A DNA stretch of 64,000 nucleotides. It comes from Roseicyclus sediminis (lineage in GTDB: Bacteria; Pseudomonadota; Alphaproteobacteria; Rhodobacterales; Rhodobacteraceae). Positions within the stretch are counted from its first letter, which is position 1. The number at the start of each line of letters is the position of its first letter. The stretch is from contig NZ_JAOPHT010000008.1 of the NCBI RefSeq assembly GCF_025515305.1, forward strand, positions 62,001 through 126,000. Direction: 5' to 3'. Below are positions 8,852 through 18,237 of the stretch, one piece after another. The translations under genes and the position numbers were made by a program. The notes under the pieces are model-generated. The model was not told the origin of the DNA. It saw nothing but the letters and a program-made list of their open reading frames with translations, and ran no database searches.

Positions 8852-9994
8852 TCAGCGCGCCGCGAGCATCTGGCGCGCCACGATCATCCGCATGATCTCG
8901 TTGGTGCCCTCGAGGATCTGGTGCACGCGAAGGTCGCGCACGATCTTCTCGATTCCGTAATCGGCGAGATAGCCGTAGCCGCCATGCAGCTGCAGGCACT
9001 GGTCCGCCACGCGCGAGCCTGCCTCGGTCACGAACTTCTTGGCCATGGCGCAGGCCTTCGTGGCGTCCGGCGCGCCCGTGTCCAGCTTCCAGGCCGCCTG
9101 GCGCAGGAAGACGCGCGCGGCCTCAAGCTCGATCTCCATGTCGGCCAGCCGGAACTGCAGCGCCTGGAACTGGTCGATCGACTTCCCAAAGGCCTTGCGC
9201 TCGCCCATGTAGGCCAGCGTCGCCTCCAGCGCCGCCTGCGCGGCCCCCAGCGAACAGGCCGCGATGTTGAGCCGCCCGCCGTCGAGCCCCATCATCGCGT
9301 AGCGGAAGCCATGGCCTTCCTCGCCGAGAAGGTTCCCCGAGGGGATCGCGCAGCCATCGAACTGGACCTGTCGGGTCGGCTGCGAACGCCAACCCATCTT
9401 GTCCTCCAGCCCGCCGAAGGAAAGGCCCTCCGCCCCGTCCTCCACCACGAGTGCCGAGATGCCGCCCGGGCCCTCCTCGCCGGTGCGGGCCATGACGATA
9501 TAGGCATCCGAATAGCCGCCACCCGAAATGAAGGCCTTGGTCCCGTCGAGCGTGTATCCCTCGTTCGTGCGCACGGCCTTCGTCTTCAGCGCCGCCGCGT
9601 CCGAGCCCGAGCCGGGCTCGGTGAGGCAGTAGGAGAAGACGGTTTCCATGGTCAGCGCGCGGGGCAGGAGGCGGTCGCGCAGCTCGGCGCTTGCGAAACT
9701 GTCGAGCATCTTCGCGCACATGTTGTGGATCGAGAGAAACGCCGCGACCGAGGCGCAGGAGCGCGAGAGCGCCTCGAAGACCAGCGTCGCGTCGAGCCGC
9801 GAGAGGCCCGAGCCGCCGTTCTCCTCGCTCACGTAGATGCCGGCGAGCCCCAGTTCGGCCACCTTGGGCCAGAGGTCCTTGGGGATCGTGCTCTGCGCCT
9901 CCCAATCGCGCGCATGCGGCGCGATCTCGGCCTCGCCGAAGGCCCGCGCCATGTCGAAGATCGCGGACTGTTCCTCGCTCAGTGCGAAATCCAT
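8852..9994 (-). CDS. acyl-CoA dehydrogenase, probably isobutyryl-CoA dehydrogenase
   Basis: 380-residue FAD-dependent acyl-CoA dehydrogenase. The first family signature is CLTEPGSGSDAAALKT (near residue 130), followed by a substrate and FAD region (DKMGWRSQPTRQVQFDG) and the C-terminal CLQLHGGYGYLADYGIEKIVRD plus LEGTNEIMR. Starting MDFALSEEQ, it is the first gene of the minus-strand operon and is followed by HIBCH and MmsB. This argues for isobutyryl-CoA oxidation to methacrylyl-CoA. The enoyl-CoA hydratase for the next step is not in this cluster. The copied C-terminal half is complete and there is no frameshift. Confidence 0.88.
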   Translation of the reverse strand: MDFALSEEQSAIFDMARAFGEAEIAPHARDWEAQSTIPKDLWPKVAELGLAGIYVSEENGGSGLSRLDATLVFEALSRSCASVAAFLSIHNMCAKMLDSFASAELRDRLLPRALTMETVFSYCLTEPGSGSDAAALKTKAVRTNEGYTLDGTKAFISGGGYSDAYIVMARTGEEGPGGISALVVEDGAEGLSFGGLEDKMGWRSQPTRQVQFDGCAIPSGNLLGEEGHGFRYAMMGLDGGRLNIAACSLGAAQAALEATLAYMGERKAFGKSIDQFQALQFRLADMEIELEAARVFLRQAAWKLDTGAPDATKACAMAKKFVTEAGSRVADQCLQLHGGYGYLADYGIEKIVRDLRVHQILEGTNEIMRMIVARQMLAAR

Positions 9995-10421
9995 GGGCCT
10001 GCCCTCCCTGCCTGCCGCGCGCCGGAAATGAACGCTTGTTTAATTAACGCCGCGCCGTCCGGGAGGCAAGCGCGATCACCGAGGGAAGGCGTGGCGGGCG
10101 ATGCTCTCGCAGGTGCCTCGATTCGCCCCGATGGCCGAAAAACCGTTTCGCATTCGCGCCTGTTTTCCCGTGAAAAGAAGCGTTGTTTCCAGATCGGCAA
10201 CGGTAGCTCCCGGAATTCTCTCGATCGAACAGCGGAACCGGGAGTGCCCGCTGCGATTGTGTTTGTGGCCAAAAAATGGCGATGGTATAATTTGACCTGT
10301 TCAACTGTCGAGGCAGCCTTTGTCTGTAGCTTTCGGCGGCGCGACACCCGGATGGCGGATGCCAGGTCGTAGGTCCTGGCCTTTCGGGTTCGAATGCTTT
10401 TTTTCCTGGAGGGGATACATC
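9995..10421. other. gene-free stretch between divergent genes: two promoter regions
   Basis: About 430 bp. The left end (10028-10050) is AT-rich, with the near-palindrome GTTTAATTAAC likely serving the valine operon on the minus strand. The right part carries a clear sigma-70 promoter at 10263-10291 and a roughly 130-base leader for the VPLPA-CTERM gene. A small stem, GCCAGG and CCTGGC near 10360-10380, lies in that leader. No RNA gene was recognised. Confidence 0.55.
10263..10291 (+). promoter_or_regulatory. sigma-70 promoter for the VPLPA-CTERM gene
   Basis: A perfect TATAAT at 10286-10291 is preceded at 17 bp by TTGTGG (10263-10268). This is unusual in so GC-rich a genome and points toward the gene starting at 10422. 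Confidence 0.6.
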
Positions 10422-11009
10422 TTGAAGTCATATCTCGCGGGGGCCTTCCTGGCCCTGACACTGGCTTTCGGGGCCAGTCAGGCGAGCGCGCTCACGCTGG
10501 ATTTCAGCGACGAGTCGGGGGGAATCCTCGGTGGAGGGCTGTTCCAGCTCACGACCGACCATCCCAGCGGAAATCCGACCGTCAACAGCGGCAACTGCGC
10601 CATTGCGCCCTGCCTCGAGGTCACGCCGAACAACAACCCGAACGTGACCGGTGGCGAGATCGTCACCCTGTCGCGCGTCGGCGGCGGCACTTTCAGCGTG
10701 ACCGAGTTCTGGTTCCAGTTCCTTGGCCGGGCACTCGACAACACGCTCAGGGTCACGGGCGGTTCATCCCTCGTCGACTTTGTCCAGACCTCCTATCCGC
10801 ACAACAATGGCGGCCAGACGGTCAGCGTCGCGGGCCTGTTCGACAACATCACGAGCATCTCGTTCCAGAACCTCAACCGGGGTTCGGTCCGCATCGACGA
10901 CATCGAGGTTTCCATTGCGCCGGTTCCGGTGCCGGCCGCGGGGCTTCTGCTGCTGACGGCGTTGGGCGGCATGGCCTTCTGGCGCCGCCGGACGGTCGCA
11001 ACGGCCTGA
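10422..11009 (+). CDS. VPLPA-CTERM sorted secreted protein
   Basis: 195-residue exported protein of unknown role. A signal peptide (KSYLAGAFLALTLAFGASQASA) is followed by a beta-rich, Asn/Gly/Thr-rich body. The C-terminus has the sorting layout of PEP-CTERM relatives: VPVPAAG, a membrane helix (LLLLTALGGMAFW) and a terminal RRR cluster. Such tails are processed by an exosortase, not encoded here. The start is taken as TTG at 10422, because GGAGG lies 9 bases upstream and a signal peptide begins directly there; in-frame codons upstream encode nonsense. A second, unrelated-body protein of the same class is at 27014. Confidence 0.85.
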   Translation: MKSYLAGAFLALTLAFGASQASALTLDFSDESGGILGGGLFQLTTDHPSGNPTVNSGNCAIAPCLEVTPNNNPNVTGGEIVTLSRVGGGTFSVTEFWFQFLGRALDNTLRVTGGSSLVDFVQTSYPHNNGGQTVSVAGLFDNITSISFQNLNRGSVRIDDIEVSIAPVPVPAAGLLLLTALGGMAFWRRRTVATA

Positions 11010-11035
11010 GCCGAAGCTTCGGAAGGATACTGAGG

Positions 11036-11062
11036 AAGGGCGTCCCACGGGGCGCCCTTTTT
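11036..11062 (+). terminator. terminator after the VPLPA-CTERM gene
   Basis: AAGGGCG pairs with CGCCCTT; GGGCG(T)CCC around ACG gives an even longer stem with one bulge. It is followed by TTTTT. Confidence 0.8.
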
Positions 11063-11078
11063 CCGTTCGGACGGCCGC

Positions 11079-12206
11079 TCAGAGGTCGGCGTGAAACTCC
11101 TCGATCAGGTGCTGCACCACGGCCTGCATCGCGTCCGCCTCGTCGGCGCCCGCCGCCAGCGCGGCGGCGCGCACCTCGCGCTGGCGGTCGGATGAGGTGC
11201 CGCGGCCGGGTATGCCGGCCAGGCGCGCAAGCTCGGCCATGCACCCCAGCGCCTCGGCATCCTCGGCCAGGATCTCCACGAGTTCCGCGGTCAGCTCCGC
11301 CACCGGAACGATCTCGCGCCGGCCGAAGTCGATCAGCCCCTCGTTCACGCCATAGCGCTGCGCGCGCCAGCGGTTCTCGTTCACCAGGAAGCGGTCGTAG
11401 ATCCGCCAGCGCAGGTTCGACTGTCTCAGCCGCGTGAGGTGGCGCACGAGGCACTGCACCGTCGCGGCCAGCGTCAGCGCATCCTCCATCCGGGGGCAGA
11501 CGTCGCAGATCCGCGTCTCGAGCGTCGGGAACCGGTGCGAGGGGCGCAGGTCCCACCAGATCTTCGTGGTGTCCTCGATCAGGCCGAGGTCGATCAGGGT
11601 CCCGGTCGTGCGTTCGTACTCGGCATAGGAATCGAACCTCGGCGGCAGACCCGTCCGGGGCAGGTTGTCGAAGACCGTCAGCCGGTAGGAGGCAAGACCC
11701 GTGTCCTGCCCCTGCCAGAACGGCGAGGAGGATGACAGCGCCAGCAGGTGCGGCAGGAAATAGGACAGCTGGTTCATCAGGTCGATGCGCGTCTCGTCGT
11801 CGGGGATGCCCACGTGCATGTGCATCCCGCAGATGAGCATCCGCCGCACCACGCCGCCGAGATCGCGGGCAAGCTGGTTGTAGCGGTCCTTGTCGGTGTG
11901 GTGCTGGTCCTTCCAGTCGGCGAAGGGGTGGCAGGACACCGCGATGGGCGTCAGGCCGAAGCTGGCCGCGCAGTCCGAGACGGTGGCGCGCAGGCGACGC
12001 AGGTCCTCGCGCGCGGCGGCGATGTCGGGACAGACGCGGGTGCCGATCTCGATCTGGCATTGCAGGAACTCGGGGCTGACCTGGCCCTCCAGCTTAGCCG
12101 CGCAGGCATCCATCAGCTCGGGCGGCGCCTCGGTCAGGGCGCCGGTCTGGCGGTCGACGAGGAGGTATTCCTCCTCGATCCCGAGAGTATAGGCCTTTTC
12201 CGTCAC
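11079..12206 (-). CDS. carboxylate-amine ligase, glutamate-cysteine ligase type 2 (YbdK-like)
   Basis: 375-residue GCS2-family enzyme. It starts [17 protein letters not shown], the ATP-binding [10 protein letters not shown] segment typical of Ybd[13 protein letters not shown] and the later [12 protein letters not shown] segment also match. Members have weak gamma-glutamyl-cysteine ligase activity; the physiological substrate is uncertain. The GTG at 12206 is chosen because GGAGG lies 5 bases upstream and the length then fits the family (about 370); the upstream in-frame extension is Arg/Gly-rich and not conserved-looking. It converges on the preceding VPLPA-CTERM gene. Confidence 0.87.
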   Translation of the reverse strand: MTEKAYTLGIEEEYLLVDRQTGALTEAPPELMDACAAKLEGQVSPEFLQCQIEIGTRVCPDIAAAREDLRRLRATVSDCAASFGLTPIAVSCHPFADWKDQHHTDKDRYNQLARDLGGVVRRMLICGMHMHVGIPDDETRIDLMNQLSYFLPHLLALSSSSPFWQGQDTGLASYRLTVFDNLPRTGLPPRFDSYAEYERTTGTLIDLGLIEDTTKIWWDLRPSHRFPTLETRICDVCPRMEDALTLAATVQCLVRHLTRLRQSNLRWRIYDRFLVNENRWRAQRYGVNEGLIDFGRREIVPVAELTAELVEILAEDAEALGCMAELARLAGIPGRGTSSDRQREVRAAALAAGADEADAMQAVVQHLIEEFHADL

Positions 12207-12420
12207 GCGGTCCTCCCTGCGGCCGCGACGGACCGCCCTCGAAACGTGTCCGGGCAGGATGGCCCCGGGGCCGGGTCGTTGCAAAGGCAAAAATCCGCGC
12301 GGAAAACCCGACAGGGGCGGGCCGCCATCTTGCCGGCCGGCACGGCGCGATCTAGATGCCGCTCCGGCGCATCGCGGGGGGCATCGGGCCGCCCCGCCGG
12401 CGCGGCGTTCGGGTGCTCCG

Positions 12421-12831
12421 GTGTCCTCCCCCACATTCGACTGCACGGCCTGCGGGGCCTGCTGCTTCGGCGGTCACGACCGCTATGTCGCGCTTCTGCC
12501 CGAGGATCGCGGCCGCGCGATCCCCGAGACCGCCACGACCGAGATCGAGGGCGGCCGCTATATGGCGATGACCTGCGGGCATTGCGCGCAACTGACCGCG
12601 ACGCCGGAGGGTCGGCTCATGTGCGGCATCTACGAGGAGCGCCCCGAGGCCTGCCGTGCCTTCCGCGCGGGCAGCTTCGAGTGCCTGAGGGCGCGCGCCC
12701 ATCGCGGGCCCCTGGCCGAGGCGCTGAGGGCCTTCGCGGTCGCGGATGCGCCGTCCGGTTCGCCAGAAGGGCCGGTGCCGGTGCCGCCCGTCGTCGCGGC
12801 CGAAGGGCCTCCCGATCCGGCGCATCCCTGA
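12421..12831 (+). CDS. YkgJ-type cysteine cluster protein
   Basis: 136-residue protein with the zinc- or iron-binding cysteine pattern of the CxxCxxCC family: [10 protein letters not shown] near residues 6-15, TCGHCAQL near residue 46, [14 protein letters not shown] near residue 65 and FECLRARA near residue 83. A Pro/Ala-rich tail follows and looks unstructured. The molecular role of the family is unknown. The GTG at 12421 directly before the conserved block is the likely start, though no strong ribosome-binding site is visible. It is divergent from the GCS2 gene. Confidence 0.75.
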   Translation: MSSPTFDCTACGACCFGGHDRYVALLPEDRGRAIPETATTEIEGGRYMAMTCGHCAQLTATPEGRLMCGIYEERPEACRAFRAGSFECLRARAHRGPLAEALRAFAVADAPSGSPEGPVPVPPVVAAEGPPDPAHP

Positions 12832-12843
12832 CGTCCGAAAGCA

Positions 12844-12875
12844 AAGGACCCCCGCCCGTCGGGGCAGGGGTCCTT
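12844..12875. terminator. shared terminator between convergent genes
   Basis: AAGGACCCC (12844-12852) pairs with GGGGTCCTT (12867-12875). The stem lies between the cysteine-cluster gene and the end of mmsA, and the A/T ends suit both directions. Confidence 0.7.
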
Positions 12876-12897
12876 GTCGTTGCGTATGGCCGGCGTT

Positions 12898-14397
12898 CTA
12901 TTCCATGACCGGAATGGTGAACTCGCCGCCTTCCTTGATGCCGCTCGGCCAGCGTGCGGTCACGGTCTTGGTCCGCGTGTAGAACCGGAAGGCGTCCGGC
13001 CCGTGCTGGTTGAGGTCTCCGAAGACCGACTTCTTCCACCCGCCGAAGGTGTGATAGGCCAGCGGCACCGGGATCGGCACGTTGATGCCCACCATCCCGA
13101 TGTTGATCCGGTTGGCAAAGTCGCGCGCGGTGTCGCCGTCGCGGGTGAAGATCGCGGTGCCGTTGCCGTATTCATGGTCCATGGCAAGCTTCAGCGCCTC
13201 TTCGTAGGACTGGGCGCGCACGGTGGACAGGACGGGACCGAAGATCTCCTTCTGGTAGATCTCCATGTCGGGCGTGACCTTGTCGAACAGGTGCGGGCCG
13301 ATGAAGAACCCGTCCTCGTAGCCCTGCAGGCTGAAGTCGCGCCCGTCGACGACAAGCTCCGCGCCCGCATCCACGCCCGACTGCACCAGGCGCAGGATGT
13401 TCTCCTTGGCCATCGGCGTGACGACGGGGCCGTAGTCCACGTCCTCGCCGGAGGTGTAGGGGCCGACCTTCAGCGCCTCGATCTTCGGCACGAGTTTCGC
13501 GATCAGGCGGTCGGCGGTTTCGTCACCGACCGGGACCGCGACTGAGATCGCCATGCAGCGTTCGCCCGCCGCGCCATAACCCGCGCCCACCAGCGCGTCG
13601 GCCGCCTGGTCGAGGTCGGCGTCGGGCATGATGATCATGTGGTTCTTGGCGCCGCCGAAGCACTGCACGCGCTTGCCGTTGGCGCAGCCGCGTTCGTAGA
13701 TGTACTGCGCGATGGGGGTGGAGCCGACGAAACCCACGCCCGAGATCGTCGGGTTGTCGAGGATCGCGTCCACCGCCTCCTTGTCGCCGTTGACGACCTG
13801 AAGGACGCCGTCCGGCAGACCCGCCTCCTGCATCAGCTCGGCCAGCATCATCGGCACGGAGGGATCGCGCTCGGACGGCTTGAGGATGAAGGCGTTCCCG
13901 CAGGCGAGCGCGGGGGCCATCTTCCACATCGGGATCATCGCGGGGAAGTTGAACGGCGTAATTCCAGCTGCGACGCCAATGGGTTGGCGCATGGAATACA
14001 TGTCGATGCCGGGGCCCGCGCTGTCGGTGTATTCGCCCTTCAGGAGGTGCGGCGCGCCGATGCAGAACTCGACCACCTCGAGGCCACGCTGAACGTCGCC
14101 GCGCGCATCCGGCAGGGTCTTGCCGTGCTCGCGGGAAAGCGCCTCGGCCAGCTTGTCCATGTCGCGGTTCAGAAGGCTCACGAATTTCATCATGACCCGC
14201 GCGCGGCGCTGCGGGTTCGTCGCGCCCCAGGCGACCTGGGCCTTCGCGGCCGAGGCCACGGCGGCGTCGAGCTCGGCCTTGGAGGCGAGCGCGACCTTGG
14301 CCTGCACCTCGCCCGTGGCCGGGTTCCAAACGTCGGCGAAGCGCCCTGACGTGCCCGCCACGCGCTTGCCGTCGATCCAGTGTCCGATCTCTTCCAT
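12898..14397 (-). CDS. mmsA: methylmalonate-semialdehyde dehydrogenase (acylating)
   Basis: 499-residue CoA-acylating aldehyde dehydrogenase turning methylmalonate semialdehyde into propionyl-CoA plus CO2 at the end of valine (and inositol) breakdown. Typical MmsA features are ITPFNFPAMIPMWK near residue 145, the GFVGSTPIAQYIY nucleotide region, and the catalytic cysteine in YGAAGERCMAIS near residue 285. The C-terminal GGWKKSVFGDLNQHG completes it. The ATG at 14397 follows GGGAGAG and gives the family length; the in-frame upstream extension is not protein-like. It is divergent from a LysR gene, with TTTGCAA-like elements between them. Confidence 0.93.
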   Translation of the reverse strand: MEEIGHWIDGKRVAGTSGRFADVWNPATGEVQAKVALASKAELDAAVASAAKAQVAWGATNPQRRARVMMKFVSLLNRDMDKLAEALSREHGKTLPDARGDVQRGLEVVEFCIGAPHLLKGEYTDSAGPGIDMYSMRQPIGVAAGITPFNFPAMIPMWKMAPALACGNAFILKPSERDPSVPMMLAELMQEAGLPDGVLQVVNGDKEAVDAILDNPTISGVGFVGSTPIAQYIYERGCANGKRVQCFGGAKNHMIIMPDADLDQAADALVGAGYGAAGERCMAISVAVPVGDETADRLIAKLVPKIEALKVGPYTSGEDVDYGPVVTPMAKENILRLVQSGVDAGAELVVDGRDFSLQGYEDGFFIGPHLFDKVTPDMEIYQKEIFGPVLSTVRAQSYEEALKLAMDHEYGNGTAIFTRDGDTARDFANRINIGMVGINVPIPVPLAYHTFGGWKKSVFGDLNQHGPDAFRFYTRTKTVTARWPSGIKEGGEFTIPVME

Positions 14398-14439
14398 GGT
14401 TCTCTCTCCCTCGGGATGTCTCTCGCCGCGCAGGATAGC

Positions 14440-14459
14440 CTTGCAGAGACGCGTGCAAA
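14440..14459. promoter_or_regulatory. TTTGCAAA-N4-TTTGCAAA-like element upstream of mmsA
   Basis: CTTGCAGA-GACG-CGTGCAAA: two half sites, each 6/8 to TTTGCAAA and 12 bp apart. As I recall, this spacing is the one reported for the short-chain acyl-CoA regulator PccR of Rhodobacter sphaeroides. The element lies 43-62 bp upstream of the mmsA start. It also reads as the palindrome TTGCA-N8-TGCAA. Confidence 0.4.
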
Positions 14460-14481
14460 AGCGGCAGGTTGTCAAAGTCGT

Positions 14482-14497
14482 TTTGCGAAAATGCAAA
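14482..14497. promoter_or_regulatory. palindrome TTTGC-N6-GCAAA before the LysR gene
   Basis: Perfect 5-bp inverted repeat, 10 bp before the LysR ATG at 14508. It could be an autoregulatory LysR site or a second TTTGCAA-type element. Confidence 0.4.
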
Positions 14498-14507
14498 GGG
14501 TGCAAGA

Positions 14508-15401
14508 ATGAACTGGGACGACCTGCGGGTCTTTCTCGCCGTTGCGCGGGAGGAGGGATTGTCGGGCGCGGGCCGCCGCCTCCGGCTCGACCCCGCCACG
14601 GCCGGGCGGCGCATCGCACGGCTGGAGGAGGCCCTCGGCACGGTTCTGTTCGCGAAGTCGCCGCAGGGATACCGCCTGACCGAGGCGGGTCAGCGCCTGC
14701 TGCCCCGCGCGGAGGCGGCGGAGGCGGCGCTGCGCGAGGGGCTCGAGGCCGGCCGCGACGGATCGGGGAGCCTTTCGGGAACGATCCGGATCGGCGCGCC
14801 GGACGGTTGCGCCACCTTCCTCCTGCCGCAGGTCTGCGAGGCCATCGCGGCGGCGCACCCCGATCTGGACATACAGATCCTCGCGCTGCCCCGTGTCGTG
14901 AACCTCTCGCGCCGGGAGGCAGACCTCGCCATCGCGGTCTCGGCCCCCAAGACTGACCGGCTGCGCGCCGAGAAGCTGTCGGATTACCGCCTCTCGCTCG
15001 CCGCGACGCAGGGGTTTCTCGACGCGCACGGCACGCCGCGCGCCGTGGGCGACCTGAGGGCCGCGCGGATGGTCGGCTACATCCCGGACATGATCTTCGA
15101 TGCCGAGCTCGACTATCTGGGCGGGCTTGGCGTGTCGCGCGTGCCGCTCGCCTCGAATACGGTTTCGGTGCAGCTCGGCTTCGCGCGGGCGGGCGCGGGC
15201 CTCGCCATCGTGCATGACTTCGCGCTGCCCTTCGCGCCCGAACTCGTGCGGGTCCTTCCCGACGAGGTCGCGCTTCGGCGCACCTTCTGGCTGCTCAGCC
15301 ATGCAGGCCCCCGCGATGCGCGCCTCGACCGGTTCGCGGGGCTTCTGCGCGACGGCGTCCGGGCCGAGATCGCGCGGCTCGAGGCGGTAGCGGCCGGCTA
15401 G
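14508..15401 (+). CDS. LysR family transcriptional regulator
   Basis: 297-residue LysR regulator. The N-terminal winged helix-turn-helix begins MNWDDLRVFLAVAREEGLSGAGRRL (residues 1-25), with the recognition helix around DPATAGRRIARLEEALG. A linker helix and a substrate-binding domain follow from about residue 90. It is divergent from mmsA, so a role in valine or propionate metabolism is the simplest guess; its effector is unknown. The ATG at 14508 gives the canonical LysR N-terminus. Its stop codon TAG and the stop of the opposing gene overlap in the sequence CTAG. Confidence 0.88.
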   Translation: MNWDDLRVFLAVAREEGLSGAGRRLRLDPATAGRRIARLEEALGTVLFAKSPQGYRLTEAGQRLLPRAEAAEAALREGLEAGRDGSGSLSGTIRIGAPDGCATFLLPQVCEAIAAAHPDLDIQILALPRVVNLSRREADLAIAVSAPKTDRLRAEKLSDYRLSLAATQGFLDAHGTPRAVGDLRAARMVGYIPDMIFDAELDYLGGLGVSRVPLASNTVSVQLGFARAGAGLAIVHDFALPFAPELVRVLPDEVALRRTFWLLSHAGPRDARLDRFAGLLRDGVRAEIARLEAVAAG

Positions 15402-15724
15402 CGCCCGGGCGGTCGCGCCGGGGCGTCGATGTCGGCGAGGGAGACGCCGTTGACCCGGCAGAAGGCCCAGAAGACCGGCGCCTCGATCACCAGCATCGAC
15501 AGGAGGCTGAAGACCCACCACGACATCGGCACCGGTCCGATGCCGAAATCCAGCCCCCGCCCGGCAAAGAGAAGCGCGGCGGCCCCGAAGGCCAGCGCCG
15601 TGACGACGGCATCGGCCTTCATCATGCGGCGCGCGGTCAGGGGCGAAAGACGGGGGTAAATCAGCCCGTAGGCGGCCCCGATCAGAACCGCGTTGATCGC
15701 CAGGATGGTCAGGTGCGGTGTCAC
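15398..15724 (-). CDS. small integral membrane protein, unknown function
   Basis: 108-residue protein with three or four hydrophobic helices: THPL-free start LTILAINAVLIGAAYGLIY, then ADAVVTALAFGAAALLFAG, then WWVFSLLSMLVIEAPVFWAFC. I do not recognise a named family with confidence. The GTG at 15724 is taken as start because GGAGGG lies just upstream and the first helix follows directly. It converges on the LysR gene and shares the CTAG stop sequence with it. Confidence 0.7.
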   Translation of the reverse strand: MTPHLTILAINAVLIGAAYGLIYPRLSPLTARRMMKADAVVTALAFGAAALLFAGRGLDFGIGPVPMSWWVFSLLSMLVIEAPVFWAFCRVNGVSLADIDAPARPPGR

Positions 15725-15888
15725 GTTTCCCTCCGGCCCGGGGTGCGGCGCCACAGGGTACCGCATGCCGCCCCATCCCGCCAAGGCCCCCCTCGGATCG
15801 CTGTTTTCCTTGACACCCGGCCCATGCGCGACGGACGCTTTACCCGGGAGAGACGGAAAAGGCGACGCATGGCATAGGGAGGTGCAAC

Positions 15889-16323
15889 ATGCTGGTGCAA
15901 CAGATCCTCAGGTCGAAATCCGATGACGGAGTGGTCACGGTCGCGCCCGGAACGAGCGTGGCCGAGGCGGCGAAGCTTCTGTCCACCCGCCGGATCGGTG
16001 CGATCGTGGTATCGCCCGACGGCAAGGCGGTGTCGGGTATCCTTTCGGAACGTGACATCGTGCGCGAACTGGGCGCGGGCGGTGCCGCCTGCCTCGCGCG
16101 CACTGTCGACGAGATCATGACGAAGGAAATCGTCGGCTGCCGCCTGTCGGAAAGCTCCGACAGCGTTCTCGCGTCCATGACCGAGGGCCGCTTTCGCCAC
16201 ATGCCGGTGATCGAGGCGGGCGAAATGGTCGGCCTCATCTCCATCGGCGACGTCGTGAAGGCGCAACTGGCCAAGCTGGAGATGGAGAAGGACGCGCTCG
16301 AGGGCATGATCAAGGGTTTCTGA
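15889..16323 (+). CDS. CBS domain pair protein
   Basis: 144-residue protein made of two CBS motifs (about residues 8-62 and 76-130), a module that binds adenosyl nucleotides such as AMP, ATP or NAD. Motifs include TRRIGAIVVSPDGKAVSGILSERDIVRE in the first repeat and MTEGRFRHMPVIEAGEMVGLISIGDVVK in the second. Stand-alone CBS pairs are probably regulatory, but the partner is unknown. A GGGAGGTGCAAC leader gives a good ribosome-binding site before the ATG. Confidence 0.9.
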   Translation: MLVQQILRSKSDDGVVTVAPGTSVAEAAKLLSTRRIGAIVVSPDGKAVSGILSERDIVRELGAGGAACLARTVDEIMTKEIVGCRLSESSDSVLASMTEGRFRHMPVIEAGEMVGLISIGDVVKAQLAKLEMEKDALEGMIKGF

Positions 16324-16517
16324 GCGGCGGTCCCGTGCAAGGGCCGCAGGTCCGGGCCATCCGCGGCCGAAAAATCGCGCGGCCGGAGGCCCTTCGGACC
16401 GGCCCGGCACGCGGTTGCGACCTCAGCGGGGGGTTGCAAACCCGCGTTCCCGGTGATTGGGTCGCGCCACGATACGGCGGGCCCGCGGCAGGGCCCAGAC
16501 GGGGCAGGGACGAGACC

Positions 16518-17012
16518 ATGCGAACAGGGCTTTATCCCGGGACATTCGATCCCATCACGCTGGGCCATGTCGATATCATCAAGCGCGCCTGCAAGCTTGT
16601 GGACCGCCTGGTGATCGGCGTGGCGATCAACCGCGACAAGGGCCCGCTCTTCACGCTGGAGGAACGCGTGGCGATGGTCGAGGCGGAATGCGCCCTCCTA
16701 TCCGCGCGCACCGGCACCGAGATCGTCGTCCATCCCTTCGAGAACCTCCTGATCGACTGCGCCCGCGACGTGGGCGCAGGCATCATCATCCGCGGCCTGC
16801 GCGCGGTTGCGGATTTCGAATACGAATTCCAGATGGTCGGCATGAACCGCAAGCTCGATGCCGACATCACGACCGTCTTCCTGATGGCCGAAGCCGACCG
16901 CCAGGCCATCGCATCCAAGCTGGTGAAGGAAATCGCACGGCTCGGGGGCGAGGTGTCGCATTTCGTGCCGCACGAGGTGGCGACCGCACTCAAGGCGAAA
17001 TTCGCGCGCTGA
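16518..17012 (+). CDS. coaD: pantetheine-phosphate adenylyltransferase
   Basis: 164-residue nucleotidyltransferase for the fourth step of coenzyme A synthesis (4'-phosphopantetheine plus ATP to dephospho-CoA). The signature GTFDPITLGHVDII near residue 8 contains the T/HxGH-type ATP motif. RGLRAVADFEYEFQM near residue 88 binds pantetheine, and the segment EVSHFVPHEVATAL is the C-terminal end. Length is normal (about 160). ATG at 16518 begins the conserved MRTGLYPGTFDP; upstream in-frame codons are intergenic. Two cyclophilin genes follow on the same strand. Confidence 0.95.
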   Translation: MRTGLYPGTFDPITLGHVDIIKRACKLVDRLVIGVAINRDKGPLFTLEERVAMVEAECALLSARTGTEIVVHPFENLLIDCARDVGAGIIIRGLRAVADFEYEFQMVGMNRKLDADITTVFLMAEADRQAIASKLVKEIARLGGEVSHFVPHEVATALKAKFAR

Positions 17013-17045
17013 AGCGCGCCCCACAGAGACAAACCGGAGAAAGAC

Positions 17046-17538
17046 ATGGCCGAGATCAAGGATCCCGAGAACACCATCCTGATGGAACTGAAGGACGGCA
17101 CCGTCGTCATCGAGCTGCTGCCCGACGTGGCGCCGCTGCACAGCGCGCGCATGAAGGAACTGGCACGCGAGGGCGCCTATGACGGCGTCATCTTCCACCG
17201 CGTGATCGATGGCTTCATGGCCCAATCGGGCGACGTGGAACATGGCAAGGAGGGTGGCAACATCCGCCGCGCGGGAACCGGCGGCTCCTCCAAGCCCGAC
17301 CTTCCGGCGGAATTCTCCAAGCTGCCGCATGACCGCGGCACTCTTGGGGCCGCGCGTTCGTCCAACCCCAATTCGGCCAACAGCCAGTTTTTCATCAACT
17401 TCAGCGACAACCATTTCCTGAACGGCCAGTACACGGTCTATGGCCGCGTCATCTCGGGTATGGAGCATGTCGACGCCATCACGCGCGGCGAGCCGCCCGC
17501 GAACCCCGACAAGATGGTTTCGGTGAAGGTCGCAGCCG

Positions 17539-17546
<8 letters not shown>
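17046..17546 (+). CDS. peptidyl-prolyl cis-trans isomerase, cyclophilin type, cytoplasmic
   Basis: 166-residue cyclophilin without a signal peptide, so cytoplasmic. Family motifs include FHRVIDGFMAQSGDVEHG (near residue 55) with the catalytic arginine, AARSSNPNSANSQFFINF near residue 103, and YTVYGRVISGMEHVD. The stop overlaps the next cyclophilin gene by 8 bp (GATGAATAA), so the two are translationally coupled. A GGAGAAAG ribosome-binding site precedes the ATG. Confidence 0.93.
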
Positions 17547-18123
<577 letters not shown>

Positions 18124-18159
18124 CCGCCGAGGACTCCAATCCCGGCACATTCGCGTGAG

Positions 18160-18184
18160 AGGGGGCTTCCGGGCCCCCTTTTTC
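18160..18184 (+). terminator. terminator after the cyclophilin pair
   Basis: AGGGGGC (18160-18166) pairs with GCCCCCT (18173-18179), followed by TTTTTC. Confidence 0.8.
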
Positions 18185-18237
18185 GTGGCACCCTCATTCG
18201 GGTGGCCGACGCGTCCGGCCGCGTCGGAGGGCCCCTC

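Noticed and set aside
10292-10304. TTGA-CCTGT-TCAA, looking like an FNR box
   Set aside because: The spacer between TTGA and TCAA is 5, whereas FNR needs 6, and it overlaps the region just after the TATAAT box.
10387-10395. GGTTCGAAT, like the T-arm of a tRNA, in the leader before the VPLPA-CTERM gene
   Set aside because: The bases on both sides do not pair to form a T-stem, and no acceptor, D or anticodon stem could be placed around it.
16424-16445. TTGCAA flanked by G-run and C-run, like the palindromes at 47276
   Set aside because: The bases next to TTGCAA do not pair (G opposite A), so there is no perfect palindrome and it lies alone.
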